This document shows positions 16,938-26,703 of a DNA stretch of 64,000 bases, one piece after another. The DNA lies in assembly GCA_030427245.1 (NCBI GenBank), contig JAUHXA010000016.1, forward strand, positions 43,401 through 107,400. The letters run 5' to 3'. The translations under genes were made by a program, and so were the position numbers. The notes under the pieces were generated by a model. That model was not told where the DNA came from. It saw only the letters and a program-made list of their open reading frames with translations, and ran no database searches. The number at the start of each line of letters is the position of its first letter. The first letter of the stretch is position 1. This DNA is from Bacteroidia bacterium (GTDB lineage: Bacteria; Bacteroidota; Bacteroidia; Chitinophagales; UBA2359).

Positions 16938-18254
16938 TCACTCATCAACCCTTTTAATCTCCGCCCCCAAAGCCCTCAATCTACCATCAATATTCTGATA
17001 CCCTCTATCAATCTGATGAATATTGCTGATCACACTTTTGCCCTCAGCCGACAAAGCTGCAATCAACAGCGCAATTCCCGCACGAATATCGGGTGAACTC
17101 ATGCGAATACCTCGAAGAGCTGTGCTGCGGTTGAGTCCGATGACAACAGCTCGGTGTGGATCGCATAGAATGATTTGTGCGCCCATGTCAATCAATTTGT
17201 CTACAAAAAACAAGCGGCTTTCAAACATCTTTTGGTGAATCAACACGCTTCCTTCTGCCTGTGTCGCTAAGACCAATAAGACACTCAATAAGTCGGGCGT
17301 TAATCCCGGCCACGGATGGTCGGAAATGGTGAGAATAGAACCGTCAATGAATTTTTGGATGGTGTATTTTTCTTGGGCAGGAATGAAAATATCATCGCCT
17401 ATGATTTCGAGTTGAATACCCATTTTGCGGAAAGTTGTGGGGATGATGCCCAATTGATCAACTCTTGCGTTTTTGATGGTAATTTCGGATTGGGTCATAG
17501 CTGCCAAGCCAATGAAACTCCCAATTTCGAGCATATCGGGCAATATTCGGTGCTGACAACCATGCAGCATCGAAACACCATTAATGGTCAACATATTGGA
17601 AGCAATGCCCTTGATTTGTGCGCCCATGCTGTTCAACATCCTGCAAAGTTGCTGAATGTAAGGTTCACAAGCCGCATTGTAAATCGTTGTTACGCCTTCT
17701 GCCATAGTTGCTGCCATGACAATATTTGCAGTTCCCGTAACAGAGGCCTCTTCCAACAAAATATAAGTTCCTTTCAGTCCTTCCGAATGAATCCGAAACG
17801 CATTTTCTTCTTCGCTGTAGGTAAAATTGCCTCCCAAAGCCTGCAATCCCAAAAAGTGCGTATCTAAGCGTCTTCGCCCGATTTTGTCGCCGCCAGGTCT
17901 GGGTAGATAAGCTTTGCGAAAGCGAGCCAACAAAGGACCGACAATCATAACCGAACCTCTCAGTTTGCTTACTTGCGCTCTGAAAGCCTCCGTTTGAAGA
18001 TAGTCCATGTTCACTTCATCCGCCTGAAAACTATAGGTGTCTTCGCTAAGACGTTCTACTTTCACGCCTATATCCGTAATGATTTCTATGAGTTTGTTGA
18101 CATCCCGAATATTGGGAATGTTGGAGATGGTCACTTTTTCGTCGGTCAGCAATACCGCACATAAAATCTGTAATGTCTCATTCTTCGCACCTTGGGGAAT
18201 CAGTTCTCCTTGTAGAGACTTTCCTCCAATAATCTCAAAAGCATTCTGCTCCAT
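16938..18254 (-). CDS. murA: UDP-N-acetylglucosamine 1-carboxyvinyltransferase
   Basis: MurA joins phosphoenolpyruvate to UDP-GlcNAc, the first committed step of peptidoglycan synthesis. The 438-residue product has the family length, with Lys25-Asn26 (QGAKNE) as the PEP/UDP-GlcNAc contact and the catalytic loop RPGGDKIGRRRLD. In E. coli this loop reads PGGC..., and Cys115 is the residue alkylated by fosfomycin. Here the position is Asp123. Enzymes with Asp there (as in mycobacteria and chlamydiae) remain active but resist fosfomycin. The start follows the DUF4290 stop by three bases, so the two genes form an operon. Confidence 0.96.
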   Translation of the reverse strand: MEQNAFEIIGGKSLQGELIPQGAKNETLQILCAVLLTDEKVTISNIPNIRDVNKLIEIITDIGVKVERLSEDTYSFQADEVNMDYLQTEAFRAQVSKLRGSVMIVGPLLARFRKAYLPRPGGDKIGRRRLDTHFLGLQALGGNFTYSEEENAFRIHSEGLKGTYILLEEASVTGTANIVMAATMAEGVTTIYNAACEPYIQQLCRMLNSMGAQIKGIASNMLTINGVSMLHGCQHRILPDMLEIGSFIGLAAMTQSEITIKNARVDQLGIIPTTFRKMGIQLEIIGDDIFIPAQEKYTIQKFIDGSILTISDHPWPGLTPDLLSVLLVLATQAEGSVLIHQKMFESRLFFVDKLIDMGAQIILCDPHRAVVIGLNRSTALRGIRMSSPDIRAGIALLIAALSAEGKSVISNIHQIDRGYQNIDGRLRALGAEIKRVDE

Positions 18255-18257
18255 TAG

Positions 18258-18923
18258 TTATCTGTAATTTCTGCGTTTGTTATTGTTCTTAGATTTGTAA
18301 TTGTTGTTTCTATTGCTTCTACCTCCTCCACTTCTTCCACCAACAGCACGTTTTCGCTGTTTTGGACGAGGTTGTTTCGGTACTTTGATAGCTGCTTCTG
18401 TACTCAAAGTAAGTTCTCCTTTGGACAGCAATTCAAGATCGCTTTTGATCAGTTCATCGCTTACTCCATCTCTGTTCCAAGTCGCATAGACCATTTTCAT
18501 GTAGTTGGCGATTACTTTGGTAAATGCCAATTTCTTTGGGCCATCTTCCATTTCAATGGCTTTTTTAATCAAGCGTTCTACATTTTTGCCATAATGACGA
18601 AAACGCATTCTCGATTGAGGATACTCCAACTTAGGAGGTCTGGATAAATCTTTTTCTAATGGAATAGGGTAAGGTGATTCGATATCCAACTTATAGTCAG
18701 CTATTTCGAATAGATGATCCCACAATTTGTGTCGAAAATCTTCTACATTTCGCAAATGTGGACTCATCTGTCCCATCAAGTCAATAATGGCTTGGGCGAA
18801 AGCTTGGCGTTCTCCAGGATGTTTGATGGTAAGACAATGATCAACCAATTGTTGAACATTGCGACCGTACTCTTTGAATGATACAGGGGTCAAAGAGGTA
18901 TTGTATATCAATCCATGACTCAT
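18258..18923 (-). CDS. DUF4290 family protein
   Basis: The 221-residue protein matches the DUF4290 family found next to murA in many Bacteroidota. It has a helical N-terminal half with 'YNTSLTPVSFKEYGRNVQQLVDHCL' and 'FRHYGKNVERLIKKAIEMEDGPKK', two copies of a 'YG.NV..Li..a' motif. The last ~45 residues are rich in Arg, Lys, Asn and Gly (RSGGGRSNRNNNYKSKNN...), a disordered basic tail that could bind nucleic acid. The biochemical role is unknown; its tight pairing with murA suggests a link to envelope growth. Confidence 0.9.
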   Translation of the reverse strand: MSHGLIYNTSLTPVSFKEYGRNVQQLVDHCLTIKHPGERQAFAQAIIDLMGQMSPHLRNVEDFRHKLWDHLFEIADYKLDIESPYPIPLEKDLSRPPKLEYPQSRMRFRHYGKNVERLIKKAIEMEDGPKKLAFTKVIANYMKMVYATWNRDGVSDELIKSDLELLSKGELTLSTEAAIKVPKQPRPKQRKRAVGGRSGGGRSNRNNNYKSKNNNKRRNYR

Positions 18924-19008
18924 AATAGGATAATTTTAAGATGGGCGCTAAAAAATAAAGTTCTAAGTCTTACGCCTGTTTAAATAAGAAAGGTGAGTTT
19001 ATATACTG

Positions 19009-19016
19009 CAAATATA
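19009..19016 (-). promoter_or_regulatory. Possible -7 box (TATATTTG) before DUF4290-murA
   Basis: TATATTTG on the minus strand matches TAnnTTTG and lies 86 bp before the DUF4290 start, inside the gap to the Crp-like gene. A TTTG lies 23 bp upstream of it (19040-19043), slightly farther than usual. Confidence 0.33.
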
Positions 19017-19056
19017 AGGTATTTTGTTATAAAAAGGTTCAAAAACCGTGCTAAAA

Positions 19057-19746
19057 CTATTGAATCAACTCTGACAACTTGTCTACATCTCTGACCAATA
19101 ACTTGCGTCTGTCGAAGTAAATCATGTTGTCTGCTCGCAATTCGTTTAGGATAGTAGTGACGGTCTGACGAGAAGTTCCTGTTAGATTGGCGATTTCTTG
19201 ATGGGTGAAAAATTGACGGACGACCATCTCGTAGCCTACTCTTTGCCCTTTTTGAACGGCCAAATCTCGCAAAAACTCAATGATTCGAGAACGGGCATCT
19301 TTGAAGATAAGCGATTCCAAACGACGTTGAGTTCGCACCAATTTATTACCAATGATTTGGGTGATTTGAAGGCTGAAATCTTTGTTTTGTCGCATCAATT
19401 CGTGCATTCCTTCAATGTCCATCATACAAACAGTTGTTTCTTCCATTGCCTGCGAAAATTCATTGTAAGTCACCTGTCCTATCAAGCCCATTTCTCCAAA
19501 AACTTCACCTGTATGTAAAATTGTCTTAATAATCTCTTTCCCATCTGCCGAATAGGAACCAATTTTCACCCTTCCTGCTTCCACAAAATAAACTTTTGTA
19601 GTTTTGTCGTCTGGAAAATAAATAAAATCTCCCTTTTGATATTTTTTAGGCTCTGAAGGATGCGTCAATTCAGACATTGCGATGGGACAAAACAATGCGT
19701 GTAAATCTACGTTTTCTAAATACCAATAGTCTGATTTATTGTTCAT
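19057..19746 (-). CDS. Crp/Fnr-family transcription regulator
   Basis: The 229-residue protein has an N-terminal cyclic-nucleotide-binding-type beta roll (about 30-140) and a C-terminal winged helix with the recognition helix 'TGTSRQTVTTILNELRADN'. In the ligand pocket the segment after GEVFGEMGLI reads QVTYNEFSQAMEE. The Arg-Ser pair that contacts cyclic AMP phosphate in E. coli Crp is missing, and there are no Fnr-type cysteine clusters. It therefore probably senses something other than cAMP, or acts constitutively. It is divergent from the L,D-transpeptidase, with a short shared promoter region, so it may regulate that gene. Confidence 0.93.
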   Translation of the reverse strand: MNNKSDYWYLENVDLHALFCPIAMSELTHPSEPKKYQKGDFIYFPDDKTTKVYFVEAGRVKIGSYSADGKEIIKTILHTGEVFGEMGLIGQVTYNEFSQAMEETTVCMMDIEGMHELMRQNKDFSLQITQIIGNKLVRTQRRLESLIFKDARSRIIEFLRDLAVQKGQRVGYEMVVRQFFTHQEIANLTGTSRQTVTTILNELRADNMIYFDRRKLLVRDVDKLSELIQ

Positions 19747-19825
19747 ATAATTGTGATTTTGTTTTGAAATCCCTCAAATAGCCTGTAACTTGTTTGATAT
19801 TAAATATATAAATAAGCCTTTTAAA

Positions 19826-21574
19826 ATGCAAAAAAACTATTGGATAATCTTGATTTTCTTTGTGAGCACTTATATCGGCTGTACACAAGATCAAATAGAT
19901 AGTTTGCTCTATACCAACGGACAATCAGCAGCTGATAAAGCTCTAAATGATTCTTTGGTCATAGAAAAACTTTGCGAAAATTTGACCAATCACTTATTAA
20001 GTGACGATGAAACAAAATCATTGAGTCAGAATGAAATGACCAAGATTTCCAATGAATTACTCAAAGTATATGGTTCGTCCAACTTTGAGAAACTTCGATG
20101 GCAGGATGTACTTCAACAGACAGATAACCCAACCATCTTACAATATATTGACTATTTACGAAAGGCAGACGAAAATGGATTTTTAGCGTCAGACTATCAG
20201 TTATCAGATATAGAGAGCCAATATAGAAAAGTTTATCCTCCTGCGCCTAAAATAGACTCTACAGAATTGGCGAAGAAAAAAACAGAACCTGCTCCTGCAC
20301 CCAAAAATTTGCAGGAAATGATAGATTTAGACTTATTGTTAAGTAGGTCTTACTTGAACTATGCTTCTGATTTACTGTATGGCAGTTTTCGCCCCAAAAG
20401 CCGAAACTGGGAAGTCGTTGCCCGTGAACGAGACTTAGGAGAATTGTTGGATAAGGCACTAACAGACAAAGATATTGAAGGTAGCCTTCAAATGTTGAAT
20501 CCCACTCACCGAAATTTCGCACTCTTACAACAACACCTTAAGAAATACCTTGATATTGAAAAATCGGGAACGTGGAAAGCCATTCCTGCAGGAGTTTCTT
20601 TTAGTAAGGGCAAAAGTGGGGAAGAGGTGACCTTATTGGCTGCAAAATTGGCTGCGATGGGTGATTTACCTACCACCAAAGCCAATAGCAATACCTTTGA
20701 TGAGGACTTCACGACGGCTATAAAAAATTACCAAACACGAAACGGATTGGCTGTTACAGGAGTAGTTGATGCTCCGACATTGCAGCGTTTGAATACACCA
20801 ATTGAAGAAGAGATTGATTTATTGAGGTTGAATATGAATCGCTTCCGTTGGTTGCCAGATGATTTGGGCGAGCGATATGTTTGGGCGAATATCCCCGAAT
20901 TTATGGTCTATGTGTATGATGGCGACAAGCGTACTACAGAAATTGTGTCGGTGGTGGGTGAATACAAAAACATGACCCCGATTTTAGTGAACAAACCTAT
21001 GCAAAACATTATTTTCAGCCCTACTTGGACGATACCACGAAGCATCGCAAAAGAAGAGTTGGAGTACATCAAAATGAATCCGGGTGTGTTGATTGTAGCA
21101 GACGTAGAGGTGTTTTTGAAGGGCAAAAAAATCAATCCTTATAAGGTGGATTGGGACAAAGTAGATTGGAAGGATGTAAAATTGAAGCAAGATCCAAAAG
21201 ATTCTAACAGTATGGGGCGTGCGAAGTTTATGTTTTCCAACAACCACAGCATTTACTTACATGATACACCCAATAAAGTGGATTTTAAGACTCGTGTGCG
21301 TTCTTTTAGTCATGGCTGTATTCGATTGGCGGATCCTGCCTTGTTCGCCGAACATCTTCTGACGGGCAACGATGCTTGGACAAATCAAAAAATTCGCAAT
21401 GCTATGTTCAGCGAAAAAGAGCGTTATGTGAAACCTCCTAAAAGCACTCGTGTTCATGTGGTCTATTTCACTGCTTGGGTTGATGATGATGGCACATTGC
21501 AGTTTCGCCGAGATATTTACAATCACGATAGAAGACAATTGAAGTTGATGAACAAAGCGGAAGAAAAAAGCTGA
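19826..21574 (+). CDS. L,D-transpeptidase lipoprotein (YcbB/LdtD-like)
   Basis: The enzyme cross-links peptidoglycan stems or attaches proteins to them using a catalytic Cys. From the ATG at 19826 (preferred over 19790 because it starts the signal peptide) the protein has 582 residues and a lipobox at Cys19 (YIGC). A scaffold region (about 100-250) precedes a peptidoglycan-binding segment ('FDEDFTTAIKNYQTRNGLAVTGVVDAPTLQRLN') and a YkuD domain. The YkuD domain has the catalytic HDTP...SFSHGCIRL motif. The overall layout matches E. coli YcbB (LdtD). It is divergent from the Crp-like regulator and followed by the CotH gene. Confidence 0.93.
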   Translation: MQKNYWIILIFFVSTYIGCTQDQIDSLLYTNGQSAADKALNDSLVIEKLCENLTNHLLSDDETKSLSQNEMTKISNELLKVYGSSNFEKLRWQDVLQQTDNPTILQYIDYLRKADENGFLASDYQLSDIESQYRKVYPPAPKIDSTELAKKKTEPAPAPKNLQEMIDLDLLLSRSYLNYASDLLYGSFRPKSRNWEVVARERDLGELLDKALTDKDIEGSLQMLNPTHRNFALLQQHLKKYLDIEKSGTWKAIPAGVSFSKGKSGEEVTLLAAKLAAMGDLPTTKANSNTFDEDFTTAIKNYQTRNGLAVTGVVDAPTLQRLNTPIEEEIDLLRLNMNRFRWLPDDLGERYVWANIPEFMVYVYDGDKRTTEIVSVVGEYKNMTPILVNKPMQNIIFSPTWTIPRSIAKEELEYIKMNPGVLIVADVEVFLKGKKINPYKVDWDKVDWKDVKLKQDPKDSNSMGRAKFMFSNNHSIYLHDTPNKVDFKTRVRSFSHGCIRLADPALFAEHLLTGNDAWTNQKIRNAMFSEKERYVKPPKSTRVHVVYFTAWVDDDGTLQFRRDIYNHDRRQLKLMNKAEEKS

Positions 21575-21656
21575 CGTAAACCGAAGATTGTTGTTTAATA
21601 CTCAGTTGGTTTGTAATTCGTGATTGGTTTTAATAAAAAACAAATGCACATCTTCG

Positions 21657-23324
21657 ATGAATATACAAACCATTTCCAAAAAATACCGTTTACCTAAATT
21701 CGTCTTTTATACTTTTCTGTCTTTAATCCCTTTATTTCTTTCTGCACAGGTAAGCTTGACTTCTTCCAATCTTCCTATTGTTGTCATTGATACCGATGGA
21801 CAGCAAATTTTAGACCTTCCTCGAATTGTTGCCAATATGAAAATCATCTATGATGAGGACACTGGTACAGCGCACATCAACAGCCCCGCCAATGTTTATG
21901 ATGGTCGTATCAGCATCGAAATACGTGGTTCAAGTTCTCAGTCGTTCCCCAAGAAATCTTATGGTTTGGAGACTCAATTACCAAATGGCGAAAACAATAA
22001 TGTGTCGCTTTTAGGAATGTCTGAAGAAAACGATTGGGTTTTGTATGCACCCTACAGCGACAAAAGTCTGATGCGAAACGTATTGGCATACCATATTGCC
22101 AGAGACATGGGGCGATATGCTGCTCAAACACGCTTTTGTGAATTGGTTCTCAATGGTGAATATAGAGGTGTGTATGTTTTGATGGAAAAATTGAAGCGAG
22201 ATAAAAACCGCATTGACATTGCTCAATTAGACCCCGATGAAACGACTGGTGATGATCTAACAGGTGGCTATATTTTCAAAATTGACAAACAAACGGGCAG
22301 CGGTGGAGAGGGATGGACTTCTTCTTATTCTCCTCCCTTCAATTCTGACCGAACCATCTTTTTTCAATATGAATATCCGGAAAGTGAAGTAATTGCTCCA
22401 GAGCAGAGTGCTTATATTCAAGACTTTGTGCGAGATTTTGAAGACAACCTTCAAAGCGAAAATTTCACAGATAGTTTGCAGGGCTATCATCAGTATATTG
22501 ATGCGGATTCATTTATTGATTATATGATTGTCAATGAAGTCTGTAAAAACATTGACGCTTATCGTTTGAGTACCTTTCTCTACAAAGATAAAAAAAGCAA
22601 GGACGGAAAACTACATATTGGCCCTGTATGGGACTTCAATCTTTCGGCTGGAAATATCAATTACTGTCAAGGTGAACTGACTACGGGCTGGGTTTTGGAC
22701 TTCAATCAAATCTGTACGGAGGATAATTGGCTGATTCCCTTTTGGTGGCAAAGGCTTCGACAAGATCCCGCCTTCAATGCAAGAGCATACCAAAGATGGC
22801 AGGAACTTAGAAACAGTCTCTTGAGCGAAGAAAATCTGCTGTCCTTGATTACTCAACAGGAAATGGTTCTCAACGAAGCCCAAAATCGCAATTTTTCAAA
22901 GTGGAATATTCTAAATGAATATGTTTGGCCCAATAACTACGTTGGAGGAAGTTTCTCGGCAGAAGTTCTCTATCTCAAAAATTGGCTGAAGAATCGCTTG
23001 GATTGGCTGGACAGTGCTTTTGCAGTATTGAGTCTGCCTACACAGATAGATACTTTGGGTTTTGAAGTAGTAAAAGTGACTCCTAATCCCTTTCATGAAT
23101 CCCTTCAATGGCTCTATCGTGCGGTAAAAGGAGATTTTATCGAAATTGAAGTGTTGGATATGACAGGCAAACTGGTCAAAGAATGGGCTTTTACTTGCGA
23201 AAAAACAGGTCAGAATAGGTTTGTTTGGGAACAATCAGAAGCACTCTTGTCAAAAGGACTCTACCTTTACCGATTTGCTATTAATCAAAATGAAGTGAAG
23301 CGAGAGAGGGTAATGAAATGGTGA
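21657..23324 (+). CDS. CotH-family protein with T9SS sorting domain
   Basis: The ATG at 21657 gives 555 residues with a signal peptide (…FYTFLSLIPLFLSAQ); the frame's earlier start is a TTG. The centre is a CotH domain: 'RISIEIRGSSSQSFPKKSYGLE', 'DWVLYAPYSDKSLMRNVLAY', 'YRGVYVLMEKLKRDKNRIDI' and 'HIGPVWDFNLSAGN', the atypical protein-kinase fold first seen in Bacillus spore coats. The last ~85 residues ('VKVTPNPFHESLQWLY...GLYLYRFAINQ') form a T9SS C-terminal sorting domain. It is therefore an exported surface protein; phosphorylation activity is possible but unproven. It follows the L,D-transpeptidase on the same strand. Confidence 0.9.
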   Translation: MNIQTISKKYRLPKFVFYTFLSLIPLFLSAQVSLTSSNLPIVVIDTDGQQILDLPRIVANMKIIYDEDTGTAHINSPANVYDGRISIEIRGSSSQSFPKKSYGLETQLPNGENNNVSLLGMSEENDWVLYAPYSDKSLMRNVLAYHIARDMGRYAAQTRFCELVLNGEYRGVYVLMEKLKRDKNRIDIAQLDPDETTGDDLTGGYIFKIDKQTGSGGEGWTSSYSPPFNSDRTIFFQYEYPESEVIAPEQSAYIQDFVRDFEDNLQSENFTDSLQGYHQYIDADSFIDYMIVNEVCKNIDAYRLSTFLYKDKKSKDGKLHIGPVWDFNLSAGNINYCQGELTTGWVLDFNQICTEDNWLIPFWWQRLRQDPAFNARAYQRWQELRNSLLSEENLLSLITQQEMVLNEAQNRNFSKWNILNEYVWPNNYVGGSFSAEVLYLKNWLKNRLDWLDSAFAVLSLPTQIDTLGFEVVKVTPNPFHESLQWLYRAVKGDFIEIEVLDMTGKLVKEWAFTCEKTGQNRFVWEQSEALLSKGLYLYRFAINQNEVKRERVMKW

Positions 23325-24385
23325 AAATAGTGGGTTTTGAATTATGTGAAAAAAAAAATCAACTTTTTTCAAAAGGAAAAATAACTTTTTTTGATTTTGA
23401 CAAATCAGTGACTTTCAATACATATCATACCTATTTTACTCTTTCTTTGCTTAGTGTGCCCTCTTTTTACCTGTTCTAAAATCTAATTCTTTTCAAAATT
23501 TTGAAACCTCTCCCAAATACCTCCGTACAAGAAGGTGTATTTAGTTGGTAATACCCATTCAACACAACTAAATACCCCATTCTATACAAAATCTTTTATT
23601 AGACTTCAAAAGTGTTAATCTATTCAACACCCCCAAATACAAGCTTTTGAAGTCTTTTTTTATCATTCACACTAAATCCACCCAAATCAATTAATTCACC
23701 TTTTCAATACATTGATTTCACCCAAATCTAATGTTTGATAATTGTACCCATTCAGTACAGAATTTATTAATCCACCCATTCCACTCTTTTGAAGGCAAAC
23801 TTGATTCGCCTATGTCAAATGTCTGAAATTCACCCTTTCAGTTCAAAAATTAATGAATCCACCCATTCCACCCTTTTGAAGGCAAACTTGATTCGCCTAT
23901 ATCAAATGTCTGAAATTTACCCTTTCAGTTCAAAAATTAATGAATCCACCCATTCCACCCTTTTGAAGGTAAGCTTGATTCGCCTATGACAAATGTCTGA
24001 AATTTACCCTTTCAGTTCAAAAATTAATGAATCCACCCATTCCACCCTTTTGAAGGCAAGCTTGATTCGCCTATGTCAAATGTCTGAAATTCACCCTTTC
24101 AGTTCAAAAATTAATTCACCTTTTTCAAAACAAGTTTAATCCATTCATAATCATCTATGTCTAAAAATTAACACCTCATTTCATCCCAAGTGATTAATCC
24201 ATCCGTCCACCCTTTTTGATTACAAGGTTAATCCACCCATCCCATTCAGTACAATCCCCAAATCCCTGTCTAAATCCCCTGTCTATTTTCCTCATTCAGT
24301 ACAATAATAGTCTGCCCATTCGATACATTACTTTGCCGATTAATCCACCCTAAATTTTAATCCGACCAATCCACCCCATTCATTT
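23325..24385. other. Gene-free repeat-rich region between convergent genes
   Basis: This 1.06-kb stretch holds no credible gene. The plus strand is strikingly poor in G and rich in A, C and T, with many copies of AATCCACCC and of CATTCARTACA-like words (23554, 23621, 23702, 23748, 24241, 24291, 24314) spaced irregularly. An exact 87-bp tandem block lies within it at 23771-24118. It separates the convergent CotH and DUF4832 genes. Confidence 0.7.
23771..24118. repeat. 87-bp tandem repeat, 4 copies
   Basis: Copies start at 23771, 23858, 23945 and 24032 with TCCACCCATTCCA. Each then carries TTTTGAAGG, TTGATTCGCCTAT, AAATGTCTGAAATT and CCCTTTCAGTTCAAAAATTAA. Copies differ at only a few positions. 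The period is a multiple of three and an ORF of 66 codons crosses it, but the flanks are non-coding. Confidence 0.92.
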
Positions 24386-26554
24386 TCAATACCTAACCCA
24401 ACTCACTCCTATCTTACTGACATTCTCTTTCAATAAGTTGAAATCCGTCACTGTCACATTCCCGTCCAAATTCATGTCGCCCAATAAATAATCGTTAATC
24501 ATACTAATTTGGTTGATATACAGATTGTAGTCTGCAACGGTAATTACTCCATTTCCATCCACATCACCTGCGGACATTCCATACTTGCCATTGCCCAAAT
24601 CCGCTAATTGGTTGCTGCCACCCATGACCATTGCAGGGGAAGTGAAATCGTATGGAGTAACAGAAGTAATGGCCAAAGTGTTGGCACTCATAATGTCGAG
24701 GTGATTGCGGTGACGCAGAAGGATGTAGTAAGATTCAGAAGTGTTGGCATGAACAAAAGCAATGCCCATTTCACCTGCAGTGTCCAGCAAATTGCCATTC
24801 GTGTCCACAAAAACCACTTGCCTTTCAATGCTGTTGTACTCGCTGTCCAAAATTTCGACTAAAAGCCAATCCGTTGTATTTGTAGGGAAAGAGGATGTAC
24901 TACCATTGACATAGTTCCACGGAGCATTGTTGAAAGGAGAATTGGAAGATAGTAAACCTTTGTTTTGTAGAGAGTTGGTCATGCTGTTGGAGTTGGATTG
25001 ATATGCTCCTTGTAGCCAGACTTTGGCTTGTAGTCGAACGGAATTGGTGACGCTGACGATATGATTTAAGTCATTGTAGCCAGTTGCCGATTCCCAGATG
25101 TTGGTATTTGCCAACTGAATGCTGTATTCAGGGCGATTGGCAACTTCACTTTCGTTGGAGGCATCAAAAATGTGCAGAAAAAGTTCGTAATCACCCACAG
25201 GAATATTTGCGGGTAGGGTTGCTGTTCCATTTAAAGTAGTGGTCGTACCAGAAAGCCAAAATCGGGTGTCGGTATTTGCACCAGAAATGAGGGTCGAGTA
25301 TTCGCTATCGTCCATCGTATTTCGCCAAACCAACTCCAAAGAACGTTCATTGATAGGGGCTGCAAAACCTGTGTTTTCGATATCCATACTGAAATTAGCT
25401 GTTTCACCAATCGTTGCAGAAGTGGGGTAGGTGGCAGTTTTCAGCACCAAACGATACCCCAAACGTTTTTTGATTTCATCCATACAATCGTCTGTTTCCC
25501 AGTCGTTGTTAACTGCATTGTTGTAGTCTGAATTGAGGAAAGTATAGTGGAGCGCTTCCATATCCGAAACGGCCTGACCAGAACAGTTGTTTTGTGGACT
25601 AAATGCATCATCGCAGGTTTCGCCGCCTACCACAACAAATTCACTATCAGATACTTTATAGGGCTTCAAGGTGGCGGTTTGATTAGAAGGGGAGGAGGTG
25701 TCAGAACCATAATCCCAATAAGTGCCATAATCGTCTGATGAAGCCAAAAAACAGTCGTTGTGGAAGCCAATTCGGGCAATATCGGTGGTATTGTGGGCTT
25801 GTATGGAGGTTATTGCAGCCGAAGTAACGGGCGCAGTGACTCCATAGACATACTTTTGTTTCATCTGTGGATAACGCACTTGTACCATTCGGCTTTCGGG
25901 AACGGCATCCAACAAAGCCGACAAAACATCTATTCGATCTTGCCAATTTTGATTGGTCAATTTTCCCGCTCCTTGACTCGAAGCATCCCCAAAATAATCG
26001 GTGTAATACTGTTCTCCCCAAACACCAATAAAACCATTTTGGACCGCTAAAATCACATCTTCATTCGCCTGCAAATAGGGGGCTAAGTCTGCAATGTGCG
26101 ACAAAACCCTCGATTTGGGCGCATCGCCATAGGGCGGACAAGCGGATTGTCCACAACTCGTATTTGGGCTAATCGTATAGGAAAACCGCAAGACCAAACG
26201 CACACCTGCATTCCTTGCAATGTCAAAATCTGCCTGAACATTGTTCAAAAAAGCCGTCGACAAATCATCTGTATTCACAAAGGAATCCAAAATATAATGC
26301 CGCAAAATCACACTGGTTCGCACGCTGTAATTTCCCTGCCAAGGAGTAAAATATGTTGTCCGCCTGCTCTGCAAATCGGTCAATACCAATGGGGTGAAAT
26401 TACTGGAATGGCAATCGTAAGGATGGTAAAATCCTCTGTCGGGATTTACAATATCTGCCGTAGATTCAGTATAAGTGATGGTTTGGGTTTGAGAAAACGC
26501 AATAATTGAAGTGAAAAGAAGTAGTAGGGTAGGAAAATATTTTGATGTATTCAT
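24386..26554 (-). CDS. DUF4874/DUF4832 secreted protein with dockerin-like end
   Basis: From the ATG at 26554 the protein has 722 residues and a signal peptide (MNTSKYFPTLLLLFTSIIAFSQ). The N-terminal half fits DUF4874 ('DIVNPDRGFYHPYD', 'GVRLVLRFSYT', 'GFIGVWGEQYYTDYFG'), a TIM-barrel-like domain; it is followed by DUF4832 ('ARIGFHNDCFLASSDDYGTYW', 'VGGETC'). The C-terminus has two EF-hand-like calcium loops, GDVDGNGVITVADYNLYIN and GDMNLDGNVTVTDFNLL, typical of dockerin type I. No T9SS domain follows. A carbohydrate-related role is likely given the fold; substrate unknown. Confidence 0.85.
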   Translation of the reverse strand: MNTSKYFPTLLLLFTSIIAFSQTQTITYTESTADIVNPDRGFYHPYDCHSSNFTPLVLTDLQSRRTTYFTPWQGNYSVRTSVILRHYILDSFVNTDDLSTAFLNNVQADFDIARNAGVRLVLRFSYTISPNTSCGQSACPPYGDAPKSRVLSHIADLAPYLQANEDVILAVQNGFIGVWGEQYYTDYFGDASSQGAGKLTNQNWQDRIDVLSALLDAVPESRMVQVRYPQMKQKYVYGVTAPVTSAAITSIQAHNTTDIARIGFHNDCFLASSDDYGTYWDYGSDTSSPSNQTATLKPYKVSDSEFVVVGGETCDDAFSPQNNCSGQAVSDMEALHYTFLNSDYNNAVNNDWETDDCMDEIKKRLGYRLVLKTATYPTSATIGETANFSMDIENTGFAAPINERSLELVWRNTMDDSEYSTLISGANTDTRFWLSGTTTTLNGTATLPANIPVGDYELFLHIFDASNESEVANRPEYSIQLANTNIWESATGYNDLNHIVSVTNSVRLQAKVWLQGAYQSNSNSMTNSLQNKGLLSSNSPFNNAPWNYVNGSTSSFPTNTTDWLLVEILDSEYNSIERQVVFVDTNGNLLDTAGEMGIAFVHANTSESYYILLRHRNHLDIMSANTLAITSVTPYDFTSPAMVMGGSNQLADLGNGKYGMSAGDVDGNGVITVADYNLYINQISMINDYLLGDMNLDGNVTVTDFNLLKENVSKIGVSWVRY

Positions 26555-26672
26555 GGCTAATGCAATTAACAGGTATAAGGATTGCAGCAATATAAGGAAA
26601 GTTTATCTTCTCATTTATTTTAGAATTGAATAAATCTATATTTGGATAAGCGAGCGAAGCCCAAAAAATACA

Positions 26673-26680
26673 TACTTTTG
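26673..26680 (+). promoter_or_regulatory. Possible -7 box (TACTTTTG) before the beta-lactamase-family gene
   Basis: TACTTTTG fits TAnnTTTG 24 bp before the ATG at 26704. The only nearby TTTG (26641-26644) is farther upstream than normal. Confidence 0.35.
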
Positions 26681-26703
26681 CAGAAACATCCAACAAACAA
26701 AAT

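Noticed and set aside
17316..17867. 183-codon plus-strand ORF
   Set aside because: It is antisense to murA and has no domain.
23789..23989. 66-codon ORF in the 87-bp repeats
   Set aside because: It follows the repeat period only and has no coding features.
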